Notes: a model not told the origin generated them from the sequence alone. Positions 1 through 9,031 are shown, counted from the first letter of the stretch. The stretch: DNA of 64,000 nt from Anaerolineales bacterium (GCA_016932475.1 JAFGCU010000037.1:1-64000); one strand, 5' to 3'. Numbers and translations: made by a program.

Positions 1-87
1 CGGAGGGAGAGGGATTCGAACCCCCGGTGAGGTTGCCCCCACAGCTGTTCTCAAGACAGCCGCCTTAAACCACTCGGCCATCCCTCC
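1..87 (-). tRNA. tRNA-Ser (anticodon TGA)
   Basis: Read on the minus strand, the 7-bp acceptor arm GGAGGGA (81-87) pairs with TCCCTCC (2-8), with G as discriminator at position 1. The D arm, the anticodon loop CTTGAGA giving anticodon TGA, a long variable arm typical of serine tRNAs, and the T loop GGTTCGAATCC all follow in order. The CCA end, if encoded, lies outside the window. Confidence 0.95.
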
Positions 88-168
88 TCGACATTGCGGG
101 CAATCCTCGCCGAGCGGGCGGATTGTACCACGCGCGCAATCGGCATGTCAAAAATGGGGAACCCGCCG

Positions 169-1977
169 TTACGGCGTGGGTGTGGGAGTCCCGTTCGGGG
201 TTTCTTCCGGCGTGACTTCCGGCGTTTCTTCCGGGGTTACCGCTCCGCCCGGGGTCGGTGTGTTCAAACCGAAATAATGAACATACGCCTCGGTCTTCCA
301 ATATTCGGTAACGCCTTCCAGTTCCATCAGTTCCTTCCAGAGGGCTTTGGCACGGTCGTAGTTCTTATACGCTTCGTACGACAGTGCCAGCCAGCCCATC
401 GCGTCCGCTTTTTCCTCCACGGTCGTCGCCAGCTCGATCGCCCGGGTCAGCGTCTTGATGGCTAGGTCGATCCGCCCGGCTTCCAGGAGCGCGCAGCCGT
501 AGGGGAACTGGGTGTAAAACCAGTTGGGCGCCTTGTCGGATGCAATCTGCAGATCCGCCACCGCCAGCTTGTATTCGCCGATGATCCGGTAGACCTTGCC
601 GCGGCAAAGCCGCGCCTGGACCGAATTGACATTCAGATCCACCGCGCGGGTGCACGAGTCGACCGCCTGCGGGTATTGGCCTATGCCGGTGTACGCCTCC
701 CCGAGCCGGATCCACCCGAGGATTTCCTCCGGATCGTACGTGGTGTAAATGACCAACGGCTGGACGGCCTGCGAGTAGAGTTTCAACATATCATATGCTT
801 CGCCCAGCGCGAGGTAGCCTTCCAGGATGGTCGGATCGATGATTTGCGCCCGGATGATGTTGTCGAGCGCGCTGTCGGCCATCCCGCTCTGGATTTGAGC
901 CCGCCCCAGCCGGATCAGGACAAGCGCATTCTCCGGCGCGATCTGATTGGCGCGCTCCAGGTCGGTCAGCGCTTCCGCCCATCTGCCCCGCCTTCCAAAG
1001 AAGTAGGCCCGCTCCAGGTAGGCGTCGATGTACGCGGGATCCCGCCCGATCGCCCGGTCGAGATCCTTGTCGTAGTCGTTGTCGGGATTATTCTGCTTGC
1101 TCCACATCGCCCGGCCGAAATACGCCGGCGCGTAATTCGGGTCCAGAGCGATCGCCAGTTCATATTGCTCGAGCGCTTCCTTCATTTTCCATTGCTTGCG
1201 GAAGCACTCGCCCTTGAGGTAATGCGCCTGCGCGGATTTCGGCTCGAGGAACAGCACCTGGTCGAGGGAGGCGAGCGCCTCGTCGTAGCGTCCTTCGTTG
1301 AAGGCCTTGACCGCATCGTCGAGCGCGCCGGTCAGCGCCATCGGGGTGAGGCCGTACAGCGCGGTCGGCGTGAGATCCGCGCCGACAAACGTCGCGAAGG
1401 GAATCCGGACGGAAGGATCGACGGTGCTTTTAAGCGTGGGGACCGGCTGATAGGTGGTCTCGGAAGTGGCGCCCGCGGTCTCGGAAGGGGCGGCCGTCAC
1501 CGAAGACTGCACGCCGCCGAAGAACGGGAGCTTAATCGCCGCCAGGTCCACCTGCAGAAAGGCGATGGCGACCACGATCGAGACGGAGGCGATCCCCAAT
1601 ACGCTGAGGGCGATGTTTTCCCGGTTCCGGCGGACCTTCCACCACTCCCCCATCGAATTGATGCGTCCCGCAGATTGGTGCGGCATCGGCGCCGAGCGTT
1701 GCTGCCGGACCGGCACCTCGCGTTCCTTCCCCAGCGAAATCTGCCCCATAACTCCCAGGCCGAGCCGCGCCAGCGGATGGTTCGGCTGCATTTTCGTGAT
1801 GGATCGCAGGCAGTAAACCCCCTCGCGTTCGCTGTCCACCACCGCGCTCATCCACAGCCAATAATCCGGATTCGCCGAATCCGCCCGCAGCAGGCGCGCC
1901 AAAAGATCTCGCGCACGGACGACTTCTCCGGCACGCGCCGCTGCCACCGCTTCGGAAAACATCGTATCTTCGGCCAT
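169..1977 (-). CDS. TPR-repeat membrane-anchored protein
   Basis: A 602-residue protein. The N-terminal ~90 residues form a small helical repeat region. One hydrophobic segment (about residues 122-145, rich in Ile/Val/Ala) should anchor it in the membrane, and a Thr/Pro-rich linker follows. From about residue 215 there are at least eight tetratricopeptide repeats, recognisable by patterns such as EALASLDQVLFLEPKSAQAHY. The tail is a low-complexity Thr/Pro/Glu stretch. TPR arrays are protein-interaction scaffolds; no catalytic domain is visible. A GGAG motif lies just before the ATG and a TAAAAT -10-like box lies close upstream. The partner is unknown. Confidence 0.85.
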   Translation of the reverse strand: MAEDTMFSEAVAAARAGEVVRARDLLARLLRADSANPDYWLWMSAVVDSEREGVYCLRSITKMQPNHPLARLGLGVMGQISLGKEREVPVRQQRSAPMPHQSAGRINSMGEWWKVRRNRENIALSVLGIASVSIVVAIAFLQVDLAAIKLPFFGGVQSSVTAAPSETAGATSETTYQPVPTLKSTVDPSVRIPFATFVGADLTPTALYGLTPMALTGALDDAVKAFNEGRYDEALASLDQVLFLEPKSAQAHYLKGECFRKQWKMKEALEQYELAIALDPNYAPAYFGRAMWSKQNNPDNDYDKDLDRAIGRDPAYIDAYLERAYFFGRRGRWAEALTDLERANQIAPENALVLIRLGRAQIQSGMADSALDNIIRAQIIDPTILEGYLALGEAYDMLKLYSQAVQPLVIYTTYDPEEILGWIRLGEAYTGIGQYPQAVDSCTRAVDLNVNSVQARLCRGKVYRIIGEYKLAVADLQIASDKAPNWFYTQFPYGCALLEAGRIDLAIKTLTRAIELATTVEEKADAMGWLALSYEAYKNYDRAKALWKELMELEGVTEYWKTEAYVHYFGLNTPTPGGAVTPEETPEVTPEETPNGTPTPTP

Positions 1978-2077
1978 ATCTCCAGACTCCTGTATTTTAG
2001 CCCATGCCGGCCATGCGGGTAAAGTATAATCATCGAAGATTTACCGGATTTTTACTCCCGCAACGGCGGTTAAACCG
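1978..2077. promoter_or_regulatory. Divergent promoter region
   Basis: The 100-bp space separates the minus-strand TPR gene from the plus-strand PpiC gene. A consensus TATAAT at 2025-2030 faces the PpiC gene and would give a leader of about 40 nt. On the other strand a TAAAAT box at about 1993-1998 faces the TPR gene. No clear -35 box was identified for either. Confidence 0.5.
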
Positions 2078-2986
2078 ATGAGCCTTCAAAAAACGTTCCT
2101 GGCCCTCCTGCTGGGCATTCCACTGCTGGCCGCCTGTTCCTGGGGCGATCTGCAATCCGTGATCGCACCCGCCCCGACCGATACACCGACGGCCACGCCC
2201 ACCTTCACCCCCACGCCCGTTCCGCTTGCCGCGCGGGTGAACGGCGAGGGCATCCCGCTGTCGGAATTCGAAAAGGAAACCGCGCGCTATGAGCTCGCCC
2301 AAAACCGGCTCGGCAGGGATTTGAGCGCGCTCGGGGACTACCGCAGGTTCGTCCTGCAATCCATGATCGAAGAACGGGTGGCCGCCCAGGCGGCATCCGC
2401 CATGGGCAGGGCCATCCTCGACGAGCAGGTCGACGCCGTTATCGCCGATGCCCGCCAGGCCCGGGGAGGCGCTTCCGGATTGGAGTCCTGGTTGAAAGAA
2501 AACTTCTACACATTGGACGAATTCCGTGAGGCGGTCCGGCGGCAGCTTCTGGTCCAATCGGCAACCGATGCGGTCGCCGCACAGGTCCCCCTGACCGCCG
2601 AACAGGTGCATGCCCGGCATATCCTCGTCGGAAATTTGGAATTGGCCAATGCCCTGCGGGAGCAGATCCTGGCCGGAAAAAATTTTGGGGAGCTGGCGCT
2701 CACCTTCTCGCAGGATTACAGCACCAATGCCAGCGGCGGGGATCTGGGCTGGTTCCCGCGCGGCATCCTGACCGCCGCGGAGGTGGAAGAAGCCGCGTTT
2801 TCCCTCGCGGAGGGGGAAACCAGCCCGGTCGTCCAAAGCCGGCTTGGCTACCATCTGATCCAGGTGTTGGAGCGGGATGCCGCCCGGCCGCTTTCGGCGT
2901 CCTCTCTCGAGACCCTGCGCCGCCGGGCGGTCGAGGGCTGGCTGGCACAACAAATGCAAACCGCCCAGGTGGAAATATTCATATAA
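2078..2986 (+). CDS. PpiC/SurA-type peptidyl-prolyl isomerase lipoprotein
   Basis: A 302-residue predicted lipoprotein. The signal peptide ends in the lipobox LLAAC (Cys about residue 22), followed by a Thr/Pro linker. A SurA-like N-terminal helical region (about 45-170) precedes a parvulin domain (about 170-270) with the typical HARHILV and GGDLGWFPRG motifs. Such proteins help fold or mature exported proteins outside the membrane, as PrsA does in Gram-positives. The ATG was chosen because it begins the signal peptide; a TATAAT box lies 47 nt upstream. Confidence 0.88.
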   Translation: MSLQKTFLALLLGIPLLAACSWGDLQSVIAPAPTDTPTATPTFTPTPVPLAARVNGEGIPLSEFEKETARYELAQNRLGRDLSALGDYRRFVLQSMIEERVAAQAASAMGRAILDEQVDAVIADARQARGGASGLESWLKENFYTLDEFREAVRRQLLVQSATDAVAAQVPLTAEQVHARHILVGNLELANALREQILAGKNFGELALTFSQDYSTNASGGDLGWFPRGILTAAEVEEAAFSLAEGETSPVVQSRLGYHLIQVLERDAARPLSASSLETLRRRAVEGWLAQQMQTAQVEIFI

Positions 2987-3002
2987 TAGAAACGGTTGCG
3001 TT

Positions 3003-3025
3003 CCGCGGCGGTTCCCCCGCCGCGG
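3003..3025. other. GC-rich hairpin after the PpiC gene
   Basis: CCGCGGCGG (3003-3011) and CCGCCGCGG (3017-3025) form a perfect 9-bp stem with a 5-nt loop, starting 17 nt after the PpiC stop. There is no T tract, so it may be an mRNA-stabilising hairpin or a weak terminator. Confidence 0.4.
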
Positions 3026-3145
3026 CCGTCCCCGCAGCCGGTGAAGCGGAGGACGAATGCGGGAATCGCTCATGCGGTTATACCCGCCATCCGGCGATGC
3101 GCATCGGCAGAGGGGATAAAACCTGTGAGATCTGGAGGTTTCGCG

Positions 3146-3868
3146 ATGAACGATGAGCTCCCGTTGGAGAGTTCCGTTTCAGGCCCGGCGCTGAAACCGA
3201 TCCTGTTCAACATGCTGTCGATTTTTTTCCTCGGGCTCTCCTGCCTGTGCCCCGTGCTATCCCTGATGATCTTCGCCGCTCCCTCTTCACCCCTCAACCC
3301 CCTGCCTCCCGGAGGAGGATTTGTCGCCTCGCTGACGCCGACCTTCACCCAGACGCCGATCATCGAGTTCCCCCCGACATGGACTCCCACGGTTTTGCCG
3401 GAAACAAACACGCCGGCCACGCGCGCGGCTTCCCGGACCTCCGGCCCGACCGATACCCCGGTTTACAATCTGAATCCGCAGGATACGCCGAAGCCGTTCT
3501 TTCCGTTTATCGTCGAGGGCGGGAATCCCACCTATTCGGCCAGCCCCAAAGGGTGCTCCTGGCTGGGCGTGGCCGGCGCGATCTACGATCTCTCCCATAA
3601 TCCGCTCGACAACCTGCTCGTTCAACTCCAAGGGAAGCTTTCCGGGAACACCATCGAACTGGAACAGATCACAGGGCAGGCAGCCGAAGGACAGGGCGGC
3701 GGATTTGAATTCCAGCTGGCCGATGAACCGGTCCTTTCCCTTAACGCCCTCCGGATTCAGGTGCTGGATGGGAACCGCAATCCGATATCGGATAAAATCG
3801 TATTCAATACCTACGCCGCATGCGATAAAAACCTGATCACCGTGGTGTTCATTCAGGTCAATCCCTGA
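3146..3868 (+). CDS. Membrane-anchored exported protein, paralogue 1
   Basis: A 240-residue protein. The frame is open further upstream, but this ATG has a GGAGGT ribosome site 8 nt before it (3134-3139). A hydrophobic segment (about residues 22-45) is followed by a Thr/Pro-rich linker and a globular domain (about 135-240). That domain is homologous to the end of the next gene: both share C-W-GVAG near its start, an NTY--C--NLI motif near its end, and a terminal FIQV/FVQV. The fold may be carboxypeptidase-regulatory or Ig-like, which is a guess from pattern only. The function is unknown; the topology suggests a surface-exposed domain on a flexible stalk. Confidence 0.75.
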   Translation: MNDELPLESSVSGPALKPILFNMLSIFFLGLSCLCPVLSLMIFAAPSSPLNPLPPGGGFVASLTPTFTQTPIIEFPPTWTPTVLPETNTPATRAASRTSGPTDTPVYNLNPQDTPKPFFPFIVEGGNPTYSASPKGCSWLGVAGAIYDLSHNPLDNLLVQLQGKLSGNTIELEQITGQAAEGQGGGFEFQLADEPVLSLNALRIQVLDGNRNPISDKIVFNTYAACDKNLITVVFIQVNP

Positions 3869-3883
3869 TCGGAGAGGGCAAAC

Positions 3884-4558
3884 ATGGCAGATGCAGTGGA
3901 GACACTTTTCGGAACACGGATTCGTCATGCGGCGATCCGGACCGGATTCGCCGCGGCCGCCATGATTGCGCTCGGTCTGCTGGCCGGTTGTTCCGGTGCG
4001 GCCCCGGGAACGCCGGAAGGCGCCGCTCCCCCGATCGGCGGGCTGGACTCAACGGCCCCCGCGGACGCCATGGGCGTTTACCCGCCGCCGGTCGGCGGCG
4101 TCGGCGCCACTGCCGACCCGAAGGCGCTCCCGAAAGCGGCGGGCACGAACGCGGTCTACCTTCCCGCGATCATCAATGAAAAGCCGCCGACCTACCCGTT
4201 TGACATCCAGCAAACCGGGGTGCTGGCCGTCCAGGGATTCTTCGGATGCAACTGGAGCGGCGTGGCGGGCCAGGTATTCGACCAGAGCGGCGCCCCGCTG
4301 CAGAACCTCATCCTGCACCTGGAGGGATTCTGGAACGGCAGCGCCGTCGCGAGCGAAGTGCTTTCAGGCAGCGCCGGCCATTACGGGCCGGCCGGCTACG
4401 AATTCATCCTCGGCACGCAGACGCTCGACAGCACCCAAACGGTATGGATCCAGGTGCAGGACGCCGCCCACAAGCAGCTATCCCCGCGCGTCTACCTCAA
4501 CACGTACAACGACTGCGCCCGCAACCTGATCCTGGTGAATTTCGTCCAGGTGCGTTAA
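3884..4558 (+). CDS. Exported lipoprotein-like protein, paralogue 2
   Basis: A 224-residue protein starting 15 nt after its paralogue, so the two are probably co-transcribed. An N-terminal hydrophobic segment with LLAGCSG resembles a lipobox (Cys about residue 36, so the signal peptide would be long unless a later start is used). A Pro/Gly/Ala linker leads to the conserved C-terminal domain (about 120-224), which shares the CNWSGVAG, LNTYNDCARNLI and VNFVQV motifs with the gene before it. The two conserved Cys could form a disulfide outside the cell. The function is not recognised. Confidence 0.75.
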   Translation: MADAVETLFGTRIRHAAIRTGFAAAAMIALGLLAGCSGAAPGTPEGAAPPIGGLDSTAPADAMGVYPPPVGGVGATADPKALPKAAGTNAVYLPAIINEKPPTYPFDIQQTGVLAVQGFFGCNWSGVAGQVFDQSGAPLQNLILHLEGFWNGSAVASEVLSGSAGHYGPAGYEFILGTQTLDSTQTVWIQVQDAAHKQLSPRVYLNTYNDCARNLILVNFVQVR

Positions 4559-4566
4559 GTCTTTTT

Positions 4567-4650
4567 ACCGCAGAGACGCAGAGATCGCAGAGGAAAGAAT
4601 GTATTCCTCTGCATCCTCTGCATCCTCTGCGTCCTCTGCGTCTCTGCGGT
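4567..4650. repeat. Palindromic repeat, family B copy 1
   Basis: A perfect 17-bp inverted repeat: ACCGCAGAGACGCAGAG (4567-4583) against its complement at 4634-4650. The interior is itself made of CCTCTGC repeats. The element sits 8 nt after a stop codon and before a leaderless promoter, so it may also end transcription. Related copies are at 25181-25274 and 44984-45050. Confidence 0.8.
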
Positions 4651-4671
4651 GGATATTTATTCCTTCATTGA

Positions 4672-4677
4672 TATAAT
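4672..4677 (+). promoter_or_regulatory. -10 box of a leaderless transcript
   Basis: A consensus TATAAT ends 7 nt before the GTG at 4685. Transcription would therefore begin at or next to the start codon, leaving no room for a Shine-Dalgarno site. No strong -35 box is visible. Confidence 0.55.
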
Positions 4678-4684
4678 CCTCTTC

Positions 4685-5686
4685 GTGACCTCACTCACCA
4701 ACTGGGAAGAATTTATACAATCCAAACATCCCGATGCGCATCTGCTGCAGACGGCCGCTTGGGCGCGCCTCAAATCGGGCTTCGGTTGGCAGGCGGAAAC
4801 CGTGCAATCCGCGGATGCCGGCGCAATGGTGCTTTTCCGCCCGCTGCCGCTCGGCGTTTCGATCGCCTACCTTCCGCGCGGCCCCGTTCCGGCGACGATC
4901 TCCGCGCTGTCCGCGCTTCTCCCGCAGCTGGATTCGCTCTGCCGCTCCCGCCGGGCGGCCTTCCTTAAAATCGAGCCGGATATCCGCGGCGATCCTGCCG
5001 CCGCCGAAAGCCTTGGCCGGCTGGGATTCCGCCCCAGCCCGAATCCCGTGCAACCGCCGCGCACGATTAAGATCGACCTCCGCGGCTCCGAAGACGAGAT
5101 TCTGGCCCGCATGAAACCCAAGACCCGCTACAACATCCGCCTGGCTATGCGCCACGGCGTCACCGTATCGGCCTCCGAGGACCTGGCCGCATTCGAACGC
5201 CTGATGAACACGACCGGCGCGCGCGATGCCTTCGCGGTCCACGCCGGAACGTATTATCAAAAAGCGTTCGCCGAGTTTGGGCCGCACCGCGGCGTTGAAC
5301 TGATGCTGGCGGGTTATGAAGGGGAAGCGCTCGCCGGCCTGATGGTCTTCGCCCAGGGGCGGCGCGCCTGGTATCTATACGGTGCGTCGTCCGATGCGCA
5401 TCGCGAGGTCATGGCGCCCTACCTCCTGCAGTGGGAGGCGATCCGCTGGGCGCGTGCGCGGGGGTGCGCCGAATACGATCTGTGGGGGATCCCGGATGCA
5501 GATCCGGAGACGCTCGAAAAGGAGTTCTCCGCCCGCCAGGATGGATTGTGGGGCGTTTACCGCTTCAAGCGGGGATTTGGCGGGCTGCTTTGGCGCTCAA
5601 CCGGCGCATGGGACCGGGTCTACAATCCGCTCCTGTACGGGCTTTACCGCCTGGTGGCCGCCGGCCGGCCGGGGAACCTTGGATGA
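4685..5686 (+). CDS. FemAB-like aminoacyl transferase, paralogue 1
   Basis: A 333-residue protein of the FemABX / lipid II-amino acid transferase family, built from two GNAT-like halves. These enzymes use aminoacyl-tRNA to add amino acids to the peptidoglycan stem peptide in the cytoplasm. Visible features are YLPRGPVP, the family signature KPKTRYNIRLA (about residue 150), and a C-terminal half with YLYGASSD and YDLWGIPD. I chose GTG 4685 because earlier in-frame starts fall inside the palindromic repeat and because TATAAT lies 7 nt before it. The stop overlaps the next ATG (ATGA), which implies translational coupling. Confidence 0.87.
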   Translation: MTSLTNWEEFIQSKHPDAHLLQTAAWARLKSGFGWQAETVQSADAGAMVLFRPLPLGVSIAYLPRGPVPATISALSALLPQLDSLCRSRRAAFLKIEPDIRGDPAAAESLGRLGFRPSPNPVQPPRTIKIDLRGSEDEILARMKPKTRYNIRLAMRHGVTVSASEDLAAFERLMNTTGARDAFAVHAGTYYQKAFAEFGPHRGVELMLAGYEGEALAGLMVFAQGRRAWYLYGASSDAHREVMAPYLLQWEAIRWARARGCAEYDLWGIPDADPETLEKEFSARQDGLWGVYRFKRGFGGLLWRSTGAWDRVYNPLLYGLYRLVAAGRPGNLG

Positions 5687-6804
5687 ATTCACAACCGGTC
5701 ATTGACCCCGAAGTCTGGGATTCCTCGATCGCCCCTCTGCCGGGCGCGCACGCCCTGCAGGCCTGGGATTGGGGCGAGGCAAAATCACGTTTTGGATGGA
5801 GCGTCGAACGCCGGACCTGGGACATCGATGGATCCATCGTCGCGGCAGCCCAAATTCTGCGCCGGAGCGTCCGCGCCGGGCCGGTATCGGCGACGCTGTT
5901 CTATGTCCCCAAAGGCCCGCTGCTCGATTGGCATTCGCCCCGGATCCGCAATGCGGTCCTGGCGGACCTTGAAGCGATCGCCCGCCGCGCGCATGCGATC
6001 CAGATAAAGATCGATCCCGACCTGATCATCGGGCGCGGCGTCCCCGCTTCCGCGCCGGAAAAAACGGACGAGCCCGGATGCGAAGCCGTTCGCGCGCTGG
6101 AAAACCGCGGATGGCGGTTTTCCCCGGAGCAGGTTCAATTCCGGAATACCGTCATCCTGGACCTGCAGCCGGAGGAAAGCGCGCTGCTGGCGGCGATGAA
6201 ACCGAAGACGCGATACAACATCCGGCTCGCGCAGAAGCATGGAGTCTCGGTCCGCGAAGGCGCGGAACAGGATCTGCCGCTTCTGTACCGGATGTACGCC
6301 GAGACGGCCGACCGCGATTCGTTCGTCATCCGGTCGGAAGAATATTACCGGGATGTATGGGGCGCGATGATGCGCGCCGGCCGGGCCCGGCCGCTGATCG
6401 CCGAGGTCGAAGGGCTGCCGGTGGCCGCGCTCATCCTGTTCCATTTCGCCTCGCGCGGTTGGTATTTATACGGGATGTCGCGCGCGCTGCACCGCGAAAA
6501 GATGCCCAACCACCTGCTGCAATGGGAAGCCATGCGCTGGCTGAAGCACCGCGGCGCTTCCGCATACGACTTGTGGGGCGCGCCGGACGTGTTTGCTGAA
6601 TCCGACCCGATGTGGGGCGTGTTTCAATTCAAGACGGGATTCGGCGGACAGGTGATCCGGTTTTCCGGCGCCTGGGATTTTGCGCCGTCGACGCTGCGGT
6701 ATTCCGCTTATCACCGCATTCTTCCGCGGATCCTGGATTTCACCCGGATCCTCGCCCGGCGCCGGACGCGCAAGCTGGCCGGCGGGCCGGAGGGCGCCCC
6801 ATGA
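5683..6804 (+). CDS. FemAB-like aminoacyl transferase, paralogue 2
   Basis: A 373-residue paralogue of the preceding gene with the same signatures: YVPKGPLLDW near residue 80, KPKTRYNIRLA near 180, WYLYGMS and YDLWGAPD. It carries a longer N-terminal half and a basic C-terminal tail (RRRTRK). The start is fixed by the ATGA overlap with the gene before; its own stop overlaps the next start in the same way. Two FemAB-type enzymes in tandem often add successive residues of an interpeptide bridge, as FemA and FemB do in staphylococci. Whether that holds here is inference. Confidence 0.87.
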   Translation: MNSQPVIDPEVWDSSIAPLPGAHALQAWDWGEAKSRFGWSVERRTWDIDGSIVAAAQILRRSVRAGPVSATLFYVPKGPLLDWHSPRIRNAVLADLEAIARRAHAIQIKIDPDLIIGRGVPASAPEKTDEPGCEAVRALENRGWRFSPEQVQFRNTVILDLQPEESALLAAMKPKTRYNIRLAQKHGVSVREGAEQDLPLLYRMYAETADRDSFVIRSEEYYRDVWGAMMRAGRARPLIAEVEGLPVAALILFHFASRGWYLYGMSRALHREKMPNHLLQWEAMRWLKHRGASAYDLWGAPDVFAESDPMWGVFQFKTGFGGQVIRFSGAWDFAPSTLRYSAYHRILPRILDFTRILARRRTRKLAGGPEGAP

Positions 6805-7763
6805 ACATTGATTCGCTGCCGCGAGTCCGCCTGGCCAGCCTGCCGACCCCGGTTGAGGAAATGCCGGGGCTTTCCAAACACCTCGGCCGCAAACTGTGGA
6901 TCAAACGCGACGATCTCACGGGGCTGGCGCTGGGCGGCAATAAAACCCGCAAGCTGGAATTCCTGTGCGCGGACGCCCTCCGCCTCGGCGCCGGCATGCT
7001 GATCACGACCGGCGCGCCGCAATCGAATCATTGCCGCCAGACGGCCGCCGCCGCGGCCAAACTCGGCCTGGGGTGCGTCCTCGTGCTGGCCGGTGATCCG
7101 CAGCCCGCCGACGGCGGAAACCTCTTGCTCGACGCGCTCGTCGGCGCGGAATTGGTATGGGCCGGGAAGAACGGCAGGGATCAGGCGCTGCAGGATACGT
7201 TTGACCGCATGCAATCCGCGGGAAAGAACCCCTACCTGATCCCGTACGGCGGGTCCAATCCCCTGGGCGCGGCTGCCTATGCCCTCGCCATCCGCGAATT
7301 GCGGGACCAGGAAATCCGGCCGGATTGGATCCTCTTCGCGTCTTCCTCCGGCGGGACCCAGGCCGGGATGGTGCTGGGCGCGCAGTGGTTCGGGTGCGGG
7401 AGCCGCATCCAGGGGATCAGCGTCGATTGGAAAGCCGCGCCGCTGCGCGCGAAAATCGCGGCCCTCGCCGCGGAGACGATTCACATGCTGGGGGAAGGAG
7501 AGGCGGTTCGAGCGGATTCCATCCGGATCGACGACCGGTTCCTGGGCGCCGGATACGGCCAGGCGGGGGACCTGGAACGCGAAGCGATCCACCTGTTCGC
7601 CCGCCGCGAAGGAATAATCCTGGATCCGGTGTATACCGCCCGCGCGGCCGGCGGGATGCTTGCGATGATCCGGCAGGGCGAAATCGGCGCATCGGAATCG
7701 ATCCTCTTCTGGCACACCGGCGGAACTCCCGCCATTTGGGCGTATGCAAGGGAAATACTCTGA
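6801..7763 (+). CDS. D-cysteine desulfhydrase / ACC deaminase family PLP enzyme
   Basis: A 320-residue fold-type II pyridoxal-phosphate enzyme. The motif KRDDLTGLALGGNKTRKLEF near residue 35 contains the PLP lysine, and QSNHCRQTAAAAA, the phosphate-binding SSSGGTQAG, and a C-terminal DPVYTARAAGG are all typical of the family. Members convert D-cysteine to pyruvate, sulfide and ammonia, or open the ring of aminocyclopropane carboxylate; the sequence alone does not decide which. The ATG overlaps the stop of the FemAB gene and has GGAGGGC ahead of it. The operon position suggests a role in D-amino-acid handling around the cell wall, which is inference. Confidence 0.85.
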   Translation: MNIDSLPRVRLASLPTPVEEMPGLSKHLGRKLWIKRDDLTGLALGGNKTRKLEFLCADALRLGAGMLITTGAPQSNHCRQTAAAAAKLGLGCVLVLAGDPQPADGGNLLLDALVGAELVWAGKNGRDQALQDTFDRMQSAGKNPYLIPYGGSNPLGAAAYALAIRELRDQEIRPDWILFASSSGGTQAGMVLGAQWFGCGSRIQGISVDWKAAPLRAKIAALAAETIHMLGEGEAVRADSIRIDDRFLGAGYGQAGDLEREAIHLFARREGIILDPVYTARAAGGMLAMIRQGEIGASESILFWHTGGTPAIWAYAREIL

Positions 7764-7774
7764 CTATCCGTAAT

Positions 7775-8080
7775 CGTCATTCCCGCGTGGGCGTAGCGGG
7801 AATCCAGGGCTTTCGTAACAGGATGCACTCACGCCGTTCCTGGATACCCGCTAAGTACACGCGGGCATGACGAACACATTCCTGGATACCCGCCAAGGCC
7901 AAATCGGGCATGACGAACAAAGCCATCCCGTCATTTCCGCGTGGTCGTAGCGGGTATCCAGGGTTTTCGTAACAGGATGCACTCACGCCGTTCCTGGATA
8001 CCCGCCAGGTATACGCGGGTATGACGAACACATTCCTGGATACCCGCCTAGTGCACCCTCGCTTTGCTGTCATTCCCGCT
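7775..8080. repeat. Tandem copies of palindromic repeat family C
   Basis: Two ~150-bp units (beginning at 7775 and 7929, period 154) repeat with few differences. Each contains CGTCATTYCCGCGTGG, GTAGCGGGWATCCAGG, TTTCGTAACAGGATGCACTC and inverted segments of the type TGGATACCCGC / GCGGGTATGACG. The whole 435-bp gap from 7764 to 8198 holds no gene. Shorter relatives occur at 16141, 28451 and 61590. There is no spacer pattern as in CRISPR. Confidence 0.85.
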
Positions 8081-8198
8081 CAAGAAGCAGGTACGAGTGG
8101 GAATGCTCCCCCCACTTGCGAAATCTTCGCGTCGGGAGATCACCGGCGCTCATCGCTCGGGGGGACAGGCTCAAGGTATATCACCTGGTAAATATACA

Positions 8199-8837
8199 AT
8201 GAACAGCCAATCCATCACCACGGTCTTCTTCGACCTCGACGACACCCTCTACCCGCCGGAGCGCGGTATATGGGGCGAGATCGCGCGCCGCATCAACCGC
8301 TACATGGTCGACCGTGTGGGCATCCACGAACGGGAAGTGGAAGCTTTGCGCCGGAAGTACTTTGCGGAATACGGCACAACCTGCAACGGGCTGCGCCGCG
8401 AGCACGGGGTGGAGCCGGAAGACTTCTACCGTTTCGTTCACGACATTCCCCTGGACGAATACCTGGCGCCGGACGCCGAACTGCGCCGGATGCTGCAGGG
8501 GATGCCGCAACGCAAATTAATTTTTTCCAACGCCGACCGGGCGCACATTGAACGGGTGCTTGCCATTCTGGATGTGTCGGATCTATTCGAGACAATCGTG
8601 GATATTTTCGCGACCGGTTTTGCCTGCAAGCCGCTGGAGGATGCCTACCGGATCGCCATGCGGAAGGCGGGGTCTCCCGCGGCGGGCGGCTGCCTTCTGG
8701 CGGACGATCTGGCGCGCAACCTCCTGCCGGCGCGCGCCCTGGGCTGGACGACGGTGCTCGTGCACAACCGGGCTCCGGCCGGAGCCGCCGATCATCAGAT
8801 TGAATCGATCCACCGGCTAGCGGGACTGCTGGAGTGA
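8199..8837 (+). CDS. HAD-superfamily pyrimidine 5'-nucleotidase-like phosphatase
   Basis: A 212-residue HAD hydrolase. Motif I FFDLDDTLYPPERGIW holds the nucleophile Asp. A helical cap follows, then motif II FSNAD, motif III around FACKPLEDAYRIA, and motif IV LLADDLARNLLPARALGW. The DDTLYP form is typical of the pyrimidine 5'-nucleotidase / Sdt1-like subfamily, which dephosphorylates nucleotides in the cytoplasm; the exact substrate is not evident. The frame is open 45 codons further upstream, but that extension reads through the repeat region and is not protein-like, so ATG 8199 is preferred although no ribosome site is clear. Confidence 0.8.
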   Translation: MNSQSITTVFFDLDDTLYPPERGIWGEIARRINRYMVDRVGIHEREVEALRRKYFAEYGTTCNGLRREHGVEPEDFYRFVHDIPLDEYLAPDAELRRMLQGMPQRKLIFSNADRAHIERVLAILDVSDLFETIVDIFATGFACKPLEDAYRIAMRKAGSPAAGGCLLADDLARNLLPARALGWTTVLVHNRAPAGAADHQIESIHRLAGLLE

Positions 8838-9031
8838 TGCGATCCCGCGCAATCCGGTTTTCCTCCGCCGGTCCGCATCGGGGAAACCGAACCGGGAATT
8901 CCCTCATTTGAGCCGATGCCAAACCCGGTGAAGGCCGTGAATTTTGCGCCCGGCTTTCTTATCCTTTATTTATTCAATTTGTGGTACTAATATCGGCTAT
9001 GATGGAAAATGCATCCCGAGGAGATCAATCT

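Noticed and set aside
7775-8080. Possible CRISPR array
   Set aside because: Only two ~150-bp units that repeat as a whole; there are no short identical repeats with unique spacers and no cas genes.
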